Part shown: in pieces, positions 43,321-50,973 of the stretch
Layout: each line of letters opens with the position of its first letter
Position numbering within the stretch: the stretch's first letter is position 1
Assembly (NCBI RefSeq): GCF_014649335.1
Contig: NZ_BMSV01000004.1
Location: 496,001-560,000 of the forward strand
Direction: 5' to 3'
Source of the DNA: Streptomyces roseolilacinus
GTDB taxonomy: Bacteria > Actinomycetota > Actinomycetes > Streptomycetales > Streptomycetaceae
DNA length: 64,000 bases
Made by a program: the position numbers and the translations under genes
The notes under the pieces: generated by a model
What the model saw: the letters and a program-made list of their open reading frames with translations, nothing else
The model's database searches: none
What the model was told of the DNA's origin: nothing

Positions 43321-43746
43321 ATGCGAGCAGTGGTACAGAGGGTCGACGGGGCACGGGTCGAGGTCGCGGGCGAGACCGTCGGGGAGGTCGTCGGCGAGGG
43401 CCTGTGCGTCCTCGTCGGCGTCACCCACGGGGACACCCCCGAGAAGGCCGCGCAGCTGGCGCGGAAGCTGTGGGGCCTGCGCGTGCTGGACGGCGAGAAG
43501 TCCTGCTCGGACGTGAACGCGCCGCTGCTGGTGATCTCCCAGTTCACCCTCTACGGGGACGCCCGGAAGGGCCGCCGCCCCACGTGGAACGCGGCGGCGC
43601 CCGGCGACGTGGCCGAGCCGCTGGTCGACGAGGTCGTGGCGCGGCTGCGGGAGGCGGGGGCGACCGTGGCGACGGGCCGGTTCGGCGCGGAGATGCGGGT
43701 CTCGCTCACCAACCACGGCCCGTTCACGGTGCTCGTCGAGGTCTGA
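43321..43746 (+). CDS. dtd: D-aminoacyl-tRNA deacylase
   Basis: 141 residues. The start [15 protein letters not shown], the [12 protein letters not shown] segment with its catalytic Thr region and the terminal cross-subunit Gly-Pro motif ([13 protein letters not shown]) identify DTD, which frees tRNA from D-amino acids and misacylated glycine. Length is typical. It converges with ygfZ. Confidence 0.95.
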   Translation: MRAVVQRVDGARVEVAGETVGEVVGEGLCVLVGVTHGDTPEKAAQLARKLWGLRVLDGEKSCSDVNAPLLVISQFTLYGDARKGRRPTWNAAAPGDVAEPLVDEVVARLREAGATVATGRFGAEMRVSLTNHGPFTVLVEV

Positions 43747-43766
43747 CCGCCGGCCGGCGCGGAGCC

Positions 43767-44750
43767 CTACGGCTCCACCACCGGCTCCTGCGCCGCCGCC
43801 GTCGTCCCGGCGACGACGAGCGGCGCGTCGACCGGAACGTTCCGCTTCACCAGCGCGAGGGCGATCGGGCCCAGCTCGTGGTGGCGGACCGCCGTGGTGA
43901 CGAAGCCGAGCTGCCGCCCGTCCGGGCCGTCCGCGGCGAGCCGCACGGGCGCGCCGTGCGCCGGGAGGTGCACCTCGCTGCCGTCCAGGTGCAGGAAGAC
44001 CAGGCGGCGCGGCGGCTTCCCCAGGTTGTGGACGCGCGCGACGGTCTCCTGGCCCCGGTAGCAGCCCTTCTGGAGGTGGACGGCCCGGCCGATGAGGCCG
44101 ATCTCGTGCGGGATGGTGCGGTGGTCGGTCTCGAAGCCGAGCCGCGGCCGGTGCGCCTCCACGCGCAGCGCCTCGTACGCGAGGATCCCGGCGAGCGGGC
44201 CGTGCGCGGCGGCGTACGCCTCCAGCTCGCCGCGCGGCAGGAACACCTCCCGGCCGTGCGGGGTCTCCCGGACGACGGCGCCGTCCGGGACCTCGGCGAC
44301 CGACCCGGCCGGGAGGTGGACCACGGCCGTCTCGTCCGTGCGGTCGGCGACCTCGACGCGGTAGAAGAATTTCATCGACTCCAGGTACGCGAGGAGCGCC
44401 TCCCGCGTGCCGGGCTCCACGTGCGCCCACACCGTCGTGCCGTCGTCGACGAGGTACAGGGCGTGCTCGATGTGGCCGTTCGCGGAGAGGATCAGCGCGT
44501 CCGCGGCGCGGCCCGGCGGCAGCTCGCTGACGTGCTGGGTGAGCAGCAGGTGGAGCCAGCTCAGCCGGTCCTCGCCGCTGACGGTGACGACCCCGCGGTG
44601 GGAGAGGTCGACGAGGCCGCTTCCCGCGGCGAGGGCGCGCTGCTCGCGGAACGGGTCGCCGTAGTGCGCGGCGACACCCTCGTCCCGGCCCTCGGCGGGG
44701 ACGGCACCTGGCAGGGACAGCAGGGGGCTGGTCGGTGAAGGTCGCTGCAT
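43767..44750 (-). CDS. ygfZ: YgfZ-type folate-binding Fe-S cluster assembly protein
   Basis: 327 residues, GcvT-like fold. The YgfZ signature KGCYRGQETVARVHNLGKPP is complete, and AAGSGLVDLSHRGVVTVSGED and SWLHLLLTQHVSEL precede it. The family uses tetrahydrofolate in repair or assembly of certain Fe-S enzymes. The start MQRPSPTSPLLSLPG is just upstream of conserved sequence. It lies beside nur in the same direction. Confidence 0.9.
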   Translation of the reverse strand: MQRPSPTSPLLSLPGAVPAEGRDEGVAAHYGDPFREQRALAAGSGLVDLSHRGVVTVSGEDRLSWLHLLLTQHVSELPPGRAADALILSANGHIEHALYLVDDGTTVWAHVEPGTREALLAYLESMKFFYRVEVADRTDETAVVHLPAGSVAEVPDGAVVRETPHGREVFLPRGELEAYAAAHGPLAGILAYEALRVEAHRPRLGFETDHRTIPHEIGLIGRAVHLQKGCYRGQETVARVHNLGKPPRRLVFLHLDGSEVHLPAHGAPVRLAADGPDGRQLGFVTTAVRHHELGPIALALVKRNVPVDAPLVVAGTTAAAQEPVVEP

Positions 44751-44760
44751 GCCGTCCAGC

Positions 44761-45210
44761 CTACGACTCGCCCTCCGGCGCCTCCGCCCGCCTCTTCTCC
44801 GTGCAGTCCCGGCACCGGCCGTAGATCGCGAAGTGCTTCAGGTCGGTGTCGAAGCCGAACGTGTCGAGGAGCTTGCGGGTGAACTCGGCGGCGACCGCCA
44901 CGTCCGCCTCGATGACGCCCTCGCAGTCCCGGCAGACCAGGTGCAGGTGGTGGTGGCGGTCGGCGAGGTGGTACGTGGGCGCGCCGTGCCCCAGGTGGGC
45001 GTGGCTGACCAGGCCCAGCTCCTCCAGGAGCTCCAGGGTCCGGTAGACGGTGGAGATGTTGACGCCGGAGGCGGTCTTGCGCACCTCGGTCAGGATGTCG
45101 TCGGGCGTCGCGTGCTCCAGCACGTCCACCGCCTCCAGGACGAGCTGGCGTTGGGGCGTCAGCCGGTAACCGCGCTGCCGAAGGTCGCTCTGCCAGTCGG
45201 TGCTCACCAC
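44761..45210 (-). CDS. nur: Nickel uptake regulator Nur (Fur family)
   Basis: 149 residues starting with two consecutive GTG codons. With the first as residue 1, metal ligands fall at the positions reported for Streptomyces coelicolor Nur: His33, His86, His88 and His90 (M site) and His70, His72 and His126 (nickel site); CRDC supplies two cysteines at 93 and 96. The winged helix GYRLTPQRQLVLEAV and ISTVYRTLELLEELGLV are Fur-like. Nur represses nickel import and the Fe superoxide dismutase when nickel is plentiful. Position match makes Nur more likely than Fur, Zur or CatR. Confidence 0.93.
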   Translation of the reverse strand: MVSTDWQSDLRQRGYRLTPQRQLVLEAVDVLEHATPDDILTEVRKTASGVNISTVYRTLELLEELGLVSHAHLGHGAPTYHLADRHHHLHLVCRDCEGVIEADVAVAAEFTRKLLDTFGFDTDLKHFAIYGRCRDCTEKRRAEAPEGES

Positions 45211-45248
45211 GCGCTCCAGTGTAGGAGCACCGACCGGTCCCGTCGGGC

Positions 45249-45821
45249 CTACTTGAAGAAGGCGATGCCGTCGTCCGGCAGGTCGCCCAGGCTCTTCGCC
45301 ATGGCCTCGACCTCCTCCGGCGTGACGACCTTCTTCAGGTGCGCCGACATGTACGGGCGGAGCGGCACCTCGGGGGTGGCCTTCTCGCCGACCCACATCA
45401 GGTCGCTCTTGACGTACCCGTACAGCCGCTTGCCCCCGCTGTACGGGCCGGAGGCGGCGGTGCGGGCGACGGCGTCGGTCGCCAGGTCGATCTGCGGCTT
45501 CTTGTCGGCGAGCTCGCCGTACCAGACCTCGACGATGCCCTGGTCGCGGACCATCACGACCTCGACCTTGCGGTCCTTGTCGATGCGCCAGTAGCCGCTC
45601 TCGCTCTCCAGCGGGCGGACCTTGTTGCCCTCGGCGTCCAGGACCCAGGTGCGGGAGGTGTACTCGATGAAGTCCCGGCCGTCGTGGCCGAAGGTCACGG
45701 ACTGGCCGAAGTTGCACTTCTCGGCGCCGGGGAAGTCGGAGACGCCCGCGCCCTCCCACGTGCCCAGGAGGAACGCGAGGGGAACGAGGTCCGGGTGCAG
45801 GTCGGACGGGATCTGGATCAT
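45249..45821 (-). CDS. Nitrobindin-like heme-binding beta-barrel protein (FABP family)
   Basis: 190 residues. The nitrobindin signature GTWEGAG is at residues 20-26, followed by alternating beta strands (SVTFGHDGRDFIEYTSRTW) and a late candidate heme-ligand His in PYMSAHLKKV. Family members bind ferric heme and isomerise peroxynitrite. The start MIQIPSDLHPDL is right before conserved sequence. It lies upstream of nur on the same strand, with 38 bp between, and downstream of a 33-residue membrane peptide gene. Confidence 0.88.
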   Translation of the reverse strand: MIQIPSDLHPDLVPLAFLLGTWEGAGVSDFPGAEKCNFGQSVTFGHDGRDFIEYTSRTWVLDAEGNKVRPLESESGYWRIDKDRKVEVVMVRDQGIVEVWYGELADKKPQIDLATDAVARTAASGPYSGGKRLYGYVKSDLMWVGEKATPEVPLRPYMSAHLKKVVTPEEVEAMAKSLGDLPDDGIAFFK

Positions 45822-45860
45822 GATGTCAGGCTGCCTGGCGATCTGTGCGGGTGCGGGGGG

Positions 45861-45962
45861 TCAGCGCTGGCCCTGGTACAGCTTCTTCACGGTCAGACCG
45901 GCGAAGGCGAGGACGCCGATGCAGACCAGGACCAGCAGGGCGGAGAAGAAAGCCTCAAGCAC
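45861..45962 (-). CDS. 33-residue single-helix membrane protein
   Basis: GTG start with GAGGAG seven bases upstream. The peptide is almost entirely one transmembrane helix (FFSALLVLVCIGVLAFAGL) with a basic end TVKKLYQGQR, so the C-terminus is predicted cytoplasmic by the positive-inside rule. It precedes the nitrobindin gene by 39 bp on the same strand and may be co-transcribed. It is too short for ordinary gene calls. The function is unknown. Confidence 0.7.
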   Translation of the reverse strand: MLEAFFSALLVLVCIGVLAFAGLTVKKLYQGQR

Positions 45963-45994
45963 GGGGTGCTCCTCGGGTGGACGGTGCGCTGGGT

Positions 45995-46036
45995 AAGGGG
46001 CCGGGTCCCAGCCTAATGGGTGGGACCCGGCCCCTT
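45995..46036 (-). terminator. Terminator after the frameshifted gene
   Basis: AAGGGGCCGGGTCCCA (45995-46010), a 10-base loop and the exact complement (46021-46036). Confidence 0.8.
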
Positions 46037-46060
46037 CCTGTGAGGTGCGCCGGACCCGGC

Positions 46061-46625
46061 TCAGCCGAGCAGCCGGTCCCGCAGGACGACCGTCTGGGGG
46101 AAGGGCACCTGCGCGAGCGTGCCCTTCCGGGACCGGACGACCGGCGCCAGGGTGTCGCCGGCGACGGCGTACGCCTGCCGGGTCCGCTCCGGGCCGTACG
46201 GGGCGACCTCACGGAACACGTACGACGACGTCTCCGTCTCGTCGGGCAGGGTCCGGACCGGGTCGTTCCCCATGCGGGCGCCGCCCGTGAGGGCCGTGCC
46301 GGGGGTGCCGCCGAACCCCAGGTCCTCGTCCTGGAAGGCCCGGGTGGAGGCCGCGGAGTCGAACTGCAGCAGGTGGACCCTGGTGGCGGTGCCGTCCGGC
46401 ATGGTCCAGCCGCGGGCCGCGACGCGGCGCGCGGAGTGGCCGGTGAGCGCCTGCCTCGGCTCCGGGCGCGTCGCCGGCCGGGTCCTCGCCGGGCTCCGGC
46501 CGCTCCCGCGTCCACAGCGCGGTCGACACGGTCCGGTCCGCCCCGTCGGCGGTCCTCTTCGCGTACACCGGCCCGCCGCCGGCCGCGCCGAGCACCAGCA
46601 CCGCCGGGAGGACGGCGCCGAGCAC
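46061..46625 (-). pseudogene. Frameshifted gene for a membrane-anchored or secreted protein
   Basis: Two frames carry complementary halves of one protein. From about 46625 the frame reads LGAVLPAVLVLGAAGGG, an anchor or signal, then YAKRTADGADRTVSTALWTRE. After about 46500 that frame turns into Arg/Pro/His low complexity, while the frame ending at 46061 becomes protein-like (ALTGHSARRVAARGWTMPDG, then LLQFDSAASTRAFQDEDLGF and TVVLRDRLLG). The switch lies near 46459-46500. A sequencing error or true decay would look the same. The N-terminal start is also unclear. Confidence 0.6.
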
Positions 46626-46780
46626 CCGCCGGGTCCGGGAGGGGGCTTCGGTTGCCGGGTGGTCACGTCCGAGAGGAGTCCCCCCACGAGACCTGGGGTG
46701 TGCGTTCCGGTTCGGCCGTACGACCCACTGGCATGTGCAGGGAGATCGGGGCTGTGCGCACGCGCATTACAGTTCGGAAC

Positions 46781-47143
46781 ATGGCGAAAAAGCTCGTGAT
46801 CAAGGTGACCGCCGGGGCCGACGCCCCCGAGCGGTGCTCGCAGGCGTTCACGGTGGCGGCGGTCGCCGCGGCCAGCGGCGTCGAGGTGTCGCTGTGGCTG
46901 ACCGGGGAGTCCTCGTGGTTCGCGCTGCCGGGGAGGGCGGCCGAGTTCGAGCTGCCGCACGCCGCGCCGCTGCCCGACCTGGTCGAGTCGATCCGGGCGG
47001 CCGGCCGGATCACGCTGTGCACGCAGTGCGCGGCCCGCCGGGAGATCACCGAGGAGGACCTGATCGAGGGCGTGCGCATCGCCGGCGCCCAGGTGTTCCT
47101 GAGCGAGATCATGGAGGACGGGGTCCAGGCCCTCGTCTACTGA
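46781..47143 (+). CDS. DsrE/DsrF-like family protein
   Basis: 120 residues from ATG at 46781. The beginning MAKKLVIKVTAGADAPERC and the sequence VEVSLWLTGESSWFALPG show the DsrE-like Rossmann pattern; a CTQC pair and ITEEDLIEGVRIAGAQVFL follow. DsrE-like proteins often carry sulfur on Cys, but the family is diverse, so sulfur transfer is only a suggestion. A candidate terminator lies 234 bp downstream. Confidence 0.8.
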   Translation: MAKKLVIKVTAGADAPERCSQAFTVAAVAAASGVEVSLWLTGESSWFALPGRAAEFELPHAAPLPDLVESIRAAGRITLCTQCAARREITEEDLIEGVRIAGAQVFLSEIMEDGVQALVY

Positions 47144-47596
47144 GGACGGACGTCCCGGCCGGCGCGTACCGCCGGACCGGCAACCGGCGCGGCGGCTCCG
47201 AAGGGGCCGCCGCTTGTCACGGTAATCGTGCATCCGGGTGACGCCGGAGAACCTTGCCCGGCCGCGACGAGTTGCACAGTGCGCCGAAACGCGGCAGCGG
47301 ATGCGCGGGCTTCCCTGGACCGCGGGCGCGACCCCGATTCGGCACCTTCGGAGGGGCACTCCTCGCCTCTGAAGCGGCGGCGCCGGCCTGCTGTTTTTCT
47401 TAATCCTTCTCACGGACAGGCCGGCGCCGCTTTTCCGTCTCCCCAGTCTCTTCGCCGCCCCGTGACGACCACACCACCCTTATGGCGGCATGACCCGTCC
47501 CGCTTGCCCTCGTTCAACCAAGCGGGTGGGTAATTCTCCCGGCCCGCTGGCACCACGGACGTGCCAACGACGAGACCAGGACTGGTGGAGGTCCTC
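47144..47596. other. Intergenic region before the secreted-protein pair
   Basis: 453 bp without a convincing gene. It contains a hairpin with a 14-bp stem (GCGGCGCCGGCCTG 47377-47390 / complement 47417-47430, 26-base T-rich loop) then TTTT, which is a possible terminator for the DsrE gene. The rest is of lower GC and should hold the promoter for the small secreted-protein gene. Confidence 0.5.
47377..47434 (+). terminator. Possible terminator with T-rich loop
   Basis: Fourteen-base-pair stem followed by TTTT. The loop itself contains a T run. It may be a terminator or an attenuator for the gene at 47597. Confidence 0.5.
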
Positions 47597-47839
47597 ATGC
47601 GCAAAAAGGGATTCGCGGCACTCTCTCTGTCCGCCGCGGCACTTCTGACCGGCGGAAGCAGTGGCGTGGCGCAGGCAGAAGAGGCGCCCAAGTTCAGCAA
47701 CGAGACCCAGATTCTTTCCTGCTTCAGCCTGGAAGTCCTGGACATCCCGATCGCCTCCGCCGCGAACAACAACATCGACTGCTCGGAGAACCACCGCTCC
47801 GTGCAGAAGCACAGCTTCAAGCACGAAGTGCGGGACTGA
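47597..47839 (+). CDS. Small secreted protein A with C-(X)19-C motif
   Basis: 80 residues, with GGTGGAGG upstream of the ATG. A signal peptide (KGFAALSLSAAALLTGGSS, cleavage near VAQA) leaves a mature chain of about 52 residues. The core ETQILSCFSLEVLDIPIAS then AANNNIDCSEN is shared almost residue for residue with the neighbour at 48061, including two Cys 20 positions apart. It resembles small Streptomyces secreted proteins; chaplin or rodlin sequences are not matched. Function unknown. Confidence 0.8.
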   Translation: MRKKGFAALSLSAAALLTGGSSGVAQAEEAPKFSNETQILSCFSLEVLDIPIASAANNNIDCSENHRSVQKHSFKHEVRD

Positions 47840-48060
47840 CATCACCCGGTCGGAGCAAAACCCCCGGGGTGGCGCTTCGTTTTACTGATTGGTGATGCCG
47901 GAAAGCGGAACTGATGCCTTACGGCATGAGCGCCCTGATGGCAGAAGCGACCACAATCCGGCATTGCGGTTGAACCCGGTACTGAATATCAGTCACACAG
48001 GCGTTCCGCCCTGTCGGCGCAACGACATACAACTCTCAGAATCAGAAGGAAAAGAGAAGG

Positions 48061-48357
48061 ATGAAGCTCAAGAGCGCCCTCGCCTGCACGTTCGCCGCCC
48101 TGGCCGTGGCTGGTGGTGCCGCCGGCACCGCTCAGGCCGCCGACGACGACACGACGAAGTTCGAGAACAACACGCAGATCCTCAGCTGCGACGTCGTCGA
48201 GGTCATCGACATCCCGATCCTCTCGTCCGCCAACAACAACATCGACTGCTCCGAGAACGTCAAGGAGGAGGAGCACCAGTCGGTGCACATCGTGGACGAG
48301 GACAACGCCCACGCCACCGCGGTGGTCGTCCCCAAGGGTCACCACGAGTACCGCTGA
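48061..48357 (+). CDS. Small secreted protein B, paralogue of A
   Basis: 98 residues with AGGAAAAGAGAAGG before the ATG. Signal peptide CTFAALAVAGGAAGTAQA, mature DDDTTKFENNTQILSC, then VVEVIDIPILSSANNNIDCS, and an acidic His-containing tail (KEEEHQSVHIVDEDNAHATA, then VPKGHHEYR). The Cys spacing matches protein A exactly. The His/Glu tail is extra here. The pair look like a duplication with divergence at the C-terminus. A terminator follows. Confidence 0.85.
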   Translation: MKLKSALACTFAALAVAGGAAGTAQAADDDTTKFENNTQILSCDVVEVIDIPILSSANNNIDCSENVKEEEHQSVHIVDEDNAHATAVVVPKGHHEYR

Positions 48358-48361
48358 TCAT

Positions 48362-48403
48362 GAGTGCTCGGCGCCCGGGCACGACCAGCGGCGTCGAGCA
48401 CTC
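48362..48403 (+). terminator. Hairpin after secreted protein B
   Basis: GAGTGCTCG (48362-48370) pairs with CGAGCACTC (48395-48403), right after the stop. Confidence 0.6.
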
Positions 48404-48966
48404 GTGGAGTCCGTCCGCTTCGGATCCTGTCCGGAGCGGTCGGACGGGCCGGGTGGATCCCGATGACTGAGACGCATATCGCGCGGCTCCGGCGGTGTCC
48501 ACTTCCTTCACCCGCCGTGGGCGCCCGTGCGCTCCGGCTGTCGGACCCGGCCCCGCCTTCCTCCTAGAGGCAACGAAGCACCACCAGCTCGACAGGCCGG
48601 ACACAGCCGCTAGTCCGGTCAGCACGACGGTAGGCCCAGCTCGCCCTGCACCATCCGTCCACTCCACCGACATTCGGCAGCGCTCGGCAAGGCGCACGGC
48701 CGGAGACGCCGGTCCGCGGGAGATCCGCGGTTCGGCGGGCACGAGGGAGCGGTACGGAAAGGGCGCGCTGGGCCTTCGCGTCGTGCCGGGACCCGCGGGT
48801 CCGGCCGCACACCGCGAGCGGCCGCGCACGGCGGGCGGCTACGCACGACGGGCGGCCGCGCAGGACGAGCGGCTACGCACGACGGGCGACCGCGCAGGAC
48901 GGGGCGCGGGGCCGTGCAGGACGGGACGGCCGGGTGCGTGCCGTCGGGTCCGCCCGCGGGGGCGCG
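48404..48966. other. Non-coding stretch with a 34-bp tandem repeat
   Basis: About 560 bp in which frames are open in several directions but encode only Arg/Pro/Gly/Ala low complexity with no ribosome site. I do not call a gene. Its right end carries two tandem copies of a 34-bp unit. Confidence 0.5.
48835..48902. repeat. 34-bp tandem repeat, two copies
   Basis: Units 48835-48868 and 48869-48902 both begin GCGGCTACGCACGACGGGCG and differ at only two positions. Further degenerate copies flank them. Confidence 0.85.
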
Positions 48967-49230
48967 CTACGGCTCCGGCTTCCTCTTGCCGTCCAGTTCG
49001 TCCCACCACTCGTCGGACTGCCGGTCACCGGTGGGGTCGTCCCACCAGCGGTCGTCCGGGCCGCGCCGGTTCGCCGCCCACGCGGCGAGCGGCGGCAGGA
49101 GCATCGCCGCGAAGGCCATCCCCACGGCCGCCTCCACGGACCACAGCCGCACGAAGGACCACGCGCTGACGAAGAGGGCCAGGCAGGTGCCCATCAGCGC
49201 GAAATAGGTGCGCCGGCGCCGTGCGTACAC
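48967..49230 (-). CDS. DUF3099 membrane protein, 87 aa
   Basis: Basic N-terminus MYARRRRTYFALMG, two hydrophobic helices (LALFVSAWSFVRLW; VGMAFAAMLLPPLAAWAA), then a conserved acidic Trp-rich tail with DDRWWDDPTGDRQSDEWWDE. This is the actinobacterial DUF3099 pattern. The protein is an inner-membrane protein of unknown role, common in Streptomyces. A ribosome site is weak (CTGGAGATG close to the start). Confidence 0.85.
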   Translation of the reverse strand: MYARRRRTYFALMGTCLALFVSAWSFVRLWSVEAAVGMAFAAMLLPPLAAWAANRRGPDDRWWDDPTGDRQSDEWWDELDGKRKPEP

Positions 49231-49245
49231 ATCTCCAGGGTATGA

Positions 49246-49306
49246 CCGAAGGGCCGCACCTCAAGTCCCGGAAAGCGTCCAACCCCCAGGAGGTGCGGCC
49301 CTTCGG
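49246..49306 (-). terminator. Terminator after the DUF1416 gene
   Basis: CCGAAGGGCCGCACCTC (49246-49262), 27-base loop, exact complement (49290-49306). It starts 22 bp past the DUF1416 stop. Confidence 0.75.
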
Positions 49307-49327
49307 CCGTTCGGTGGTACCGCCGCG

Positions 49328-49615
49328 TCAGACGGCGATCGCGACCTCGGCGAGGCCGCCCGTCTGCACGACGACCTGGCGGTCCGCCGTGGCGCCCGGC
49401 ACCAGGGCGCGGACGGTCCAGGTGCCCTCCGCCGCGTAGAACCGGAACTGCCCGGTCGCGGAGGTGGGGACCTCGGCGGTGAACTCGCCGGTCGAGTCGA
49501 GCAGCCGGACGTAGCCGGTCACGGGCTCGCCGTCGCGGGTCACCTGGCCCTGGATCGTGGTCTCACCGGGCTTGATCGCGGAGGCGTCGGGGCCGCCGGC
49601 CTGGGCTCCACACAT
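49328..49615 (-). CDS. DUF1416 beta-sandwich protein, 95 aa
   Basis: The sequence MCGAQAGGPDASAIKPGETT then IQGQVTRDGEPVTGYVRLLD and GQFRFYAAEGTWTVRALVPG shows a carboxypeptidase-regulatory-like (transthyretin-type) fold. DUF1416 proteins are encoded directly after sseA-type sulfurtransferases in many actinobacteria, and this is the case here (37 bp downstream, same strand). They are thought to belong to sulfur handling by association only. Confidence 0.88.
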   Translation of the reverse strand: MCGAQAGGPDASAIKPGETTIQGQVTRDGEPVTGYVRLLDSTGEFTAEVPTSATGQFRFYAAEGTWTVRALVPGATADRQVVVQTGGLAEVAIAV

Positions 49616-49652
49616 GTCGTACCTGTCCTTACGCGTCGCGGGTGGGGCGGAA

Positions 49653-50498
49653 TTACTTGGCGGGGCCGAGCTCGATCGGCACGCCGACGAGGGAGCCGTA
49701 CTCGGTCCAGGAGCCGTCGTAGTTCTTGACGTTCTGCTGGCCGAGGAGCTCGTGCAGGACGAACCACGTCAGCGCGGAGCGCTCGCCGATGCGGCAGTAG
49801 GCGATGGTGTCCTTCTCCAGGTCCACCTGCTCGTCGGCGTAGAGGGACGTCAGCTCCTCGTCCGACTTGAACGTGCCGTCGTCGTTGGCGTTCTTCGACC
49901 ACGGGATGTTGCGGGCGCTCGGCACGTGGCCGGGGCGCTGCGACTGCTCCTGCGGGAGGTGCGCCGGGGCGAGGAGCTTGCCGCTGAACTCGTCGGGCGA
50001 GCGGACGTCGACCAGGTTCTGGTTGCCGATGGCGGCCACGACGTCGTCGCGGAAGGCGCGGATCGAGGTGTCCTGGGCCTTGGCCTTGTACTCGGTGGCC
50101 GGGCGGTCGGGGACCTCGGAGCCGTCGACCAGGTCGCGGGAGTCGAGCTCCCACTTCTTGCGGCCGCCGTCGAGGAGCTTGACGCTCTCGTGGCCGTACA
50201 GCTTGAAGTACCAGTAGGCGTACGCGGCGAACCAGTTGTTGTTGCCGCCGTAGAGGACGACGGTGTCGTCGTTGGCGATGCCCTTCGCGGAGAGGAGCTT
50301 CTCGAAGCCCTCCTGGTCGACGAAGTCGCGGCGGACCGGGTCCTGGAGGTCCTTCCTCCAGTCGATCCGGACGGCGTTCTTGATGTGGTTCTTGTCGTAC
50401 GCCGACGTGTCCTCGTCGACCTCGACGATGACGACCTTCGGGTCCTCGATGTGGGCCTCGACCCAGTCGGCGTCTACCAGGACGTCGCTGCGGCTCAT
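49653..50498 (-). CDS. sseA: Thiosulfate/3-mercaptopyruvate sulfurtransferase
   Basis: 281 residues from ATG at 50498 (MSRSDVLVDADWVEAHIEDP). It is a tandem rhodanese with VVLYGGNNNWFAAYAYWYF and LLDGGRKKWELDSR in the first half; the active loop is AYCRIGERSALTWFVL in the second (Cys-Arg-Ile-Gly-Glu-Arg, a thiosulfate-sulfurtransferase type). It differs from the rhodanese at 33326 (Cys-Gly-Ser-Gly-Val). It is co-directional with DUF1416 and is preceded by a short leader peptide gene and hairpin, suggesting sulfur-responsive attenuation. Confidence 0.9.
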   Translation of the reverse strand: MSRSDVLVDADWVEAHIEDPKVVIVEVDEDTSAYDKNHIKNAVRIDWRKDLQDPVRRDFVDQEGFEKLLSAKGIANDDTVVLYGGNNNWFAAYAYWYFKLYGHESVKLLDGGRKKWELDSRDLVDGSEVPDRPATEYKAKAQDTSIRAFRDDVVAAIGNQNLVDVRSPDEFSGKLLAPAHLPQEQSQRPGHVPSARNIPWSKNANDDGTFKSDEELTSLYADEQVDLEKDTIAYCRIGERSALTWFVLHELLGQQNVKNYDGSWTEYGSLVGVPIELGPAK

Positions 50499-50601
50499 GC
50501 TGTCTTCTCCTCCGGGGCAGTCTGCGGCGGGATGCGGATACGGCAGGTCGCGCCGAGCGCTCAACGCGTACGGGGGTGCGGGGCGGCTACGGCGCACGGG
50601 A

Positions 50602-50622
50602 GGCCCCCACGGCGAGGGGGCC
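50602..50622 (-). promoter_or_regulatory. Candidate attenuator hairpin between leader peptide and sseA
   Basis: GGCCCCC-(7 nt)-GGGGGCC lies 27 bp after the leader peptide stop and about 100 bp before sseA. It could be formed or blocked depending on leader translation. Confidence 0.5.
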
Positions 50623-50648
50623 GGGAACGCGGGGTGCGAGAGCCCCGC

Positions 50649-50732
50649 TCAGACAGTGCGACAGAGCATGGCGGCGACGCGGCACAGGTCTACTGCCCGC
50701 CGCTTCGTGAGGTCCGCCTGTCGCTTCATCAT
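50649..50732 (-). CDS. Cysteine-containing leader peptide upstream of sseA
   Basis: 27 residues, double ATG start. The C-terminal half reads RRAVDLCRVAAMLCRTV, matching the short actinobacterial leader peptides (VDLxRVxxxLCRT type) seen in front of sulfur and cysteine genes. Two Cys codons near the end suit a ribosome-stalling sensor of cysteine or Cys-tRNA. It lies 150 bp upstream of sseA with a hairpin between. It is too short to be found by normal gene calls. Confidence 0.75.
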   Translation of the reverse strand: MMKRQADLTKRRAVDLCRVAAMLCRTV

Positions 50733-50973
50733 GGGTCCGATCGTAGGGACGGACAGGCGGCCGTGTCACCGGCGTGTCGCATGGTGAGACGAGAACATCC
50801 GCCCAGTGGGACGACGAAGCCCCCGGGAGCGGCTCGGGGCCGGTCTCGCCGGGGGCGTTCCCGCAGTTCGTCTAGGGTTCGGACGGGGGCGTCTCGCGAT
50901 GTGGTCCGCACTTCGGGACCGCCCCGCCACCGGGGCACCGCGCCCGGCGGTCCGGGGCGCCGTACGGGCCCGG

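Noticed and set aside
41456-43516. 686-codon frame on the plus strand
   Set aside because: It lies antisense to the Eis-like gene and rsiG, both of which have clear family motifs, and encodes Arg/Gly/Pro/His-rich sequence.
47597-48357. Chaplin or rodlin genes
   Set aside because: Signal peptide and size would fit, but the chaplin hydrophobic repeat and rodlin sequence are absent; the Cys spacing and DIPI/NNNIDC core are different.
48260-48829. 189-codon frame on the minus strand in the gap after secreted protein B
   Set aside because: No ribosome site and a low-complexity product; it also overlaps the secreted-protein gene.
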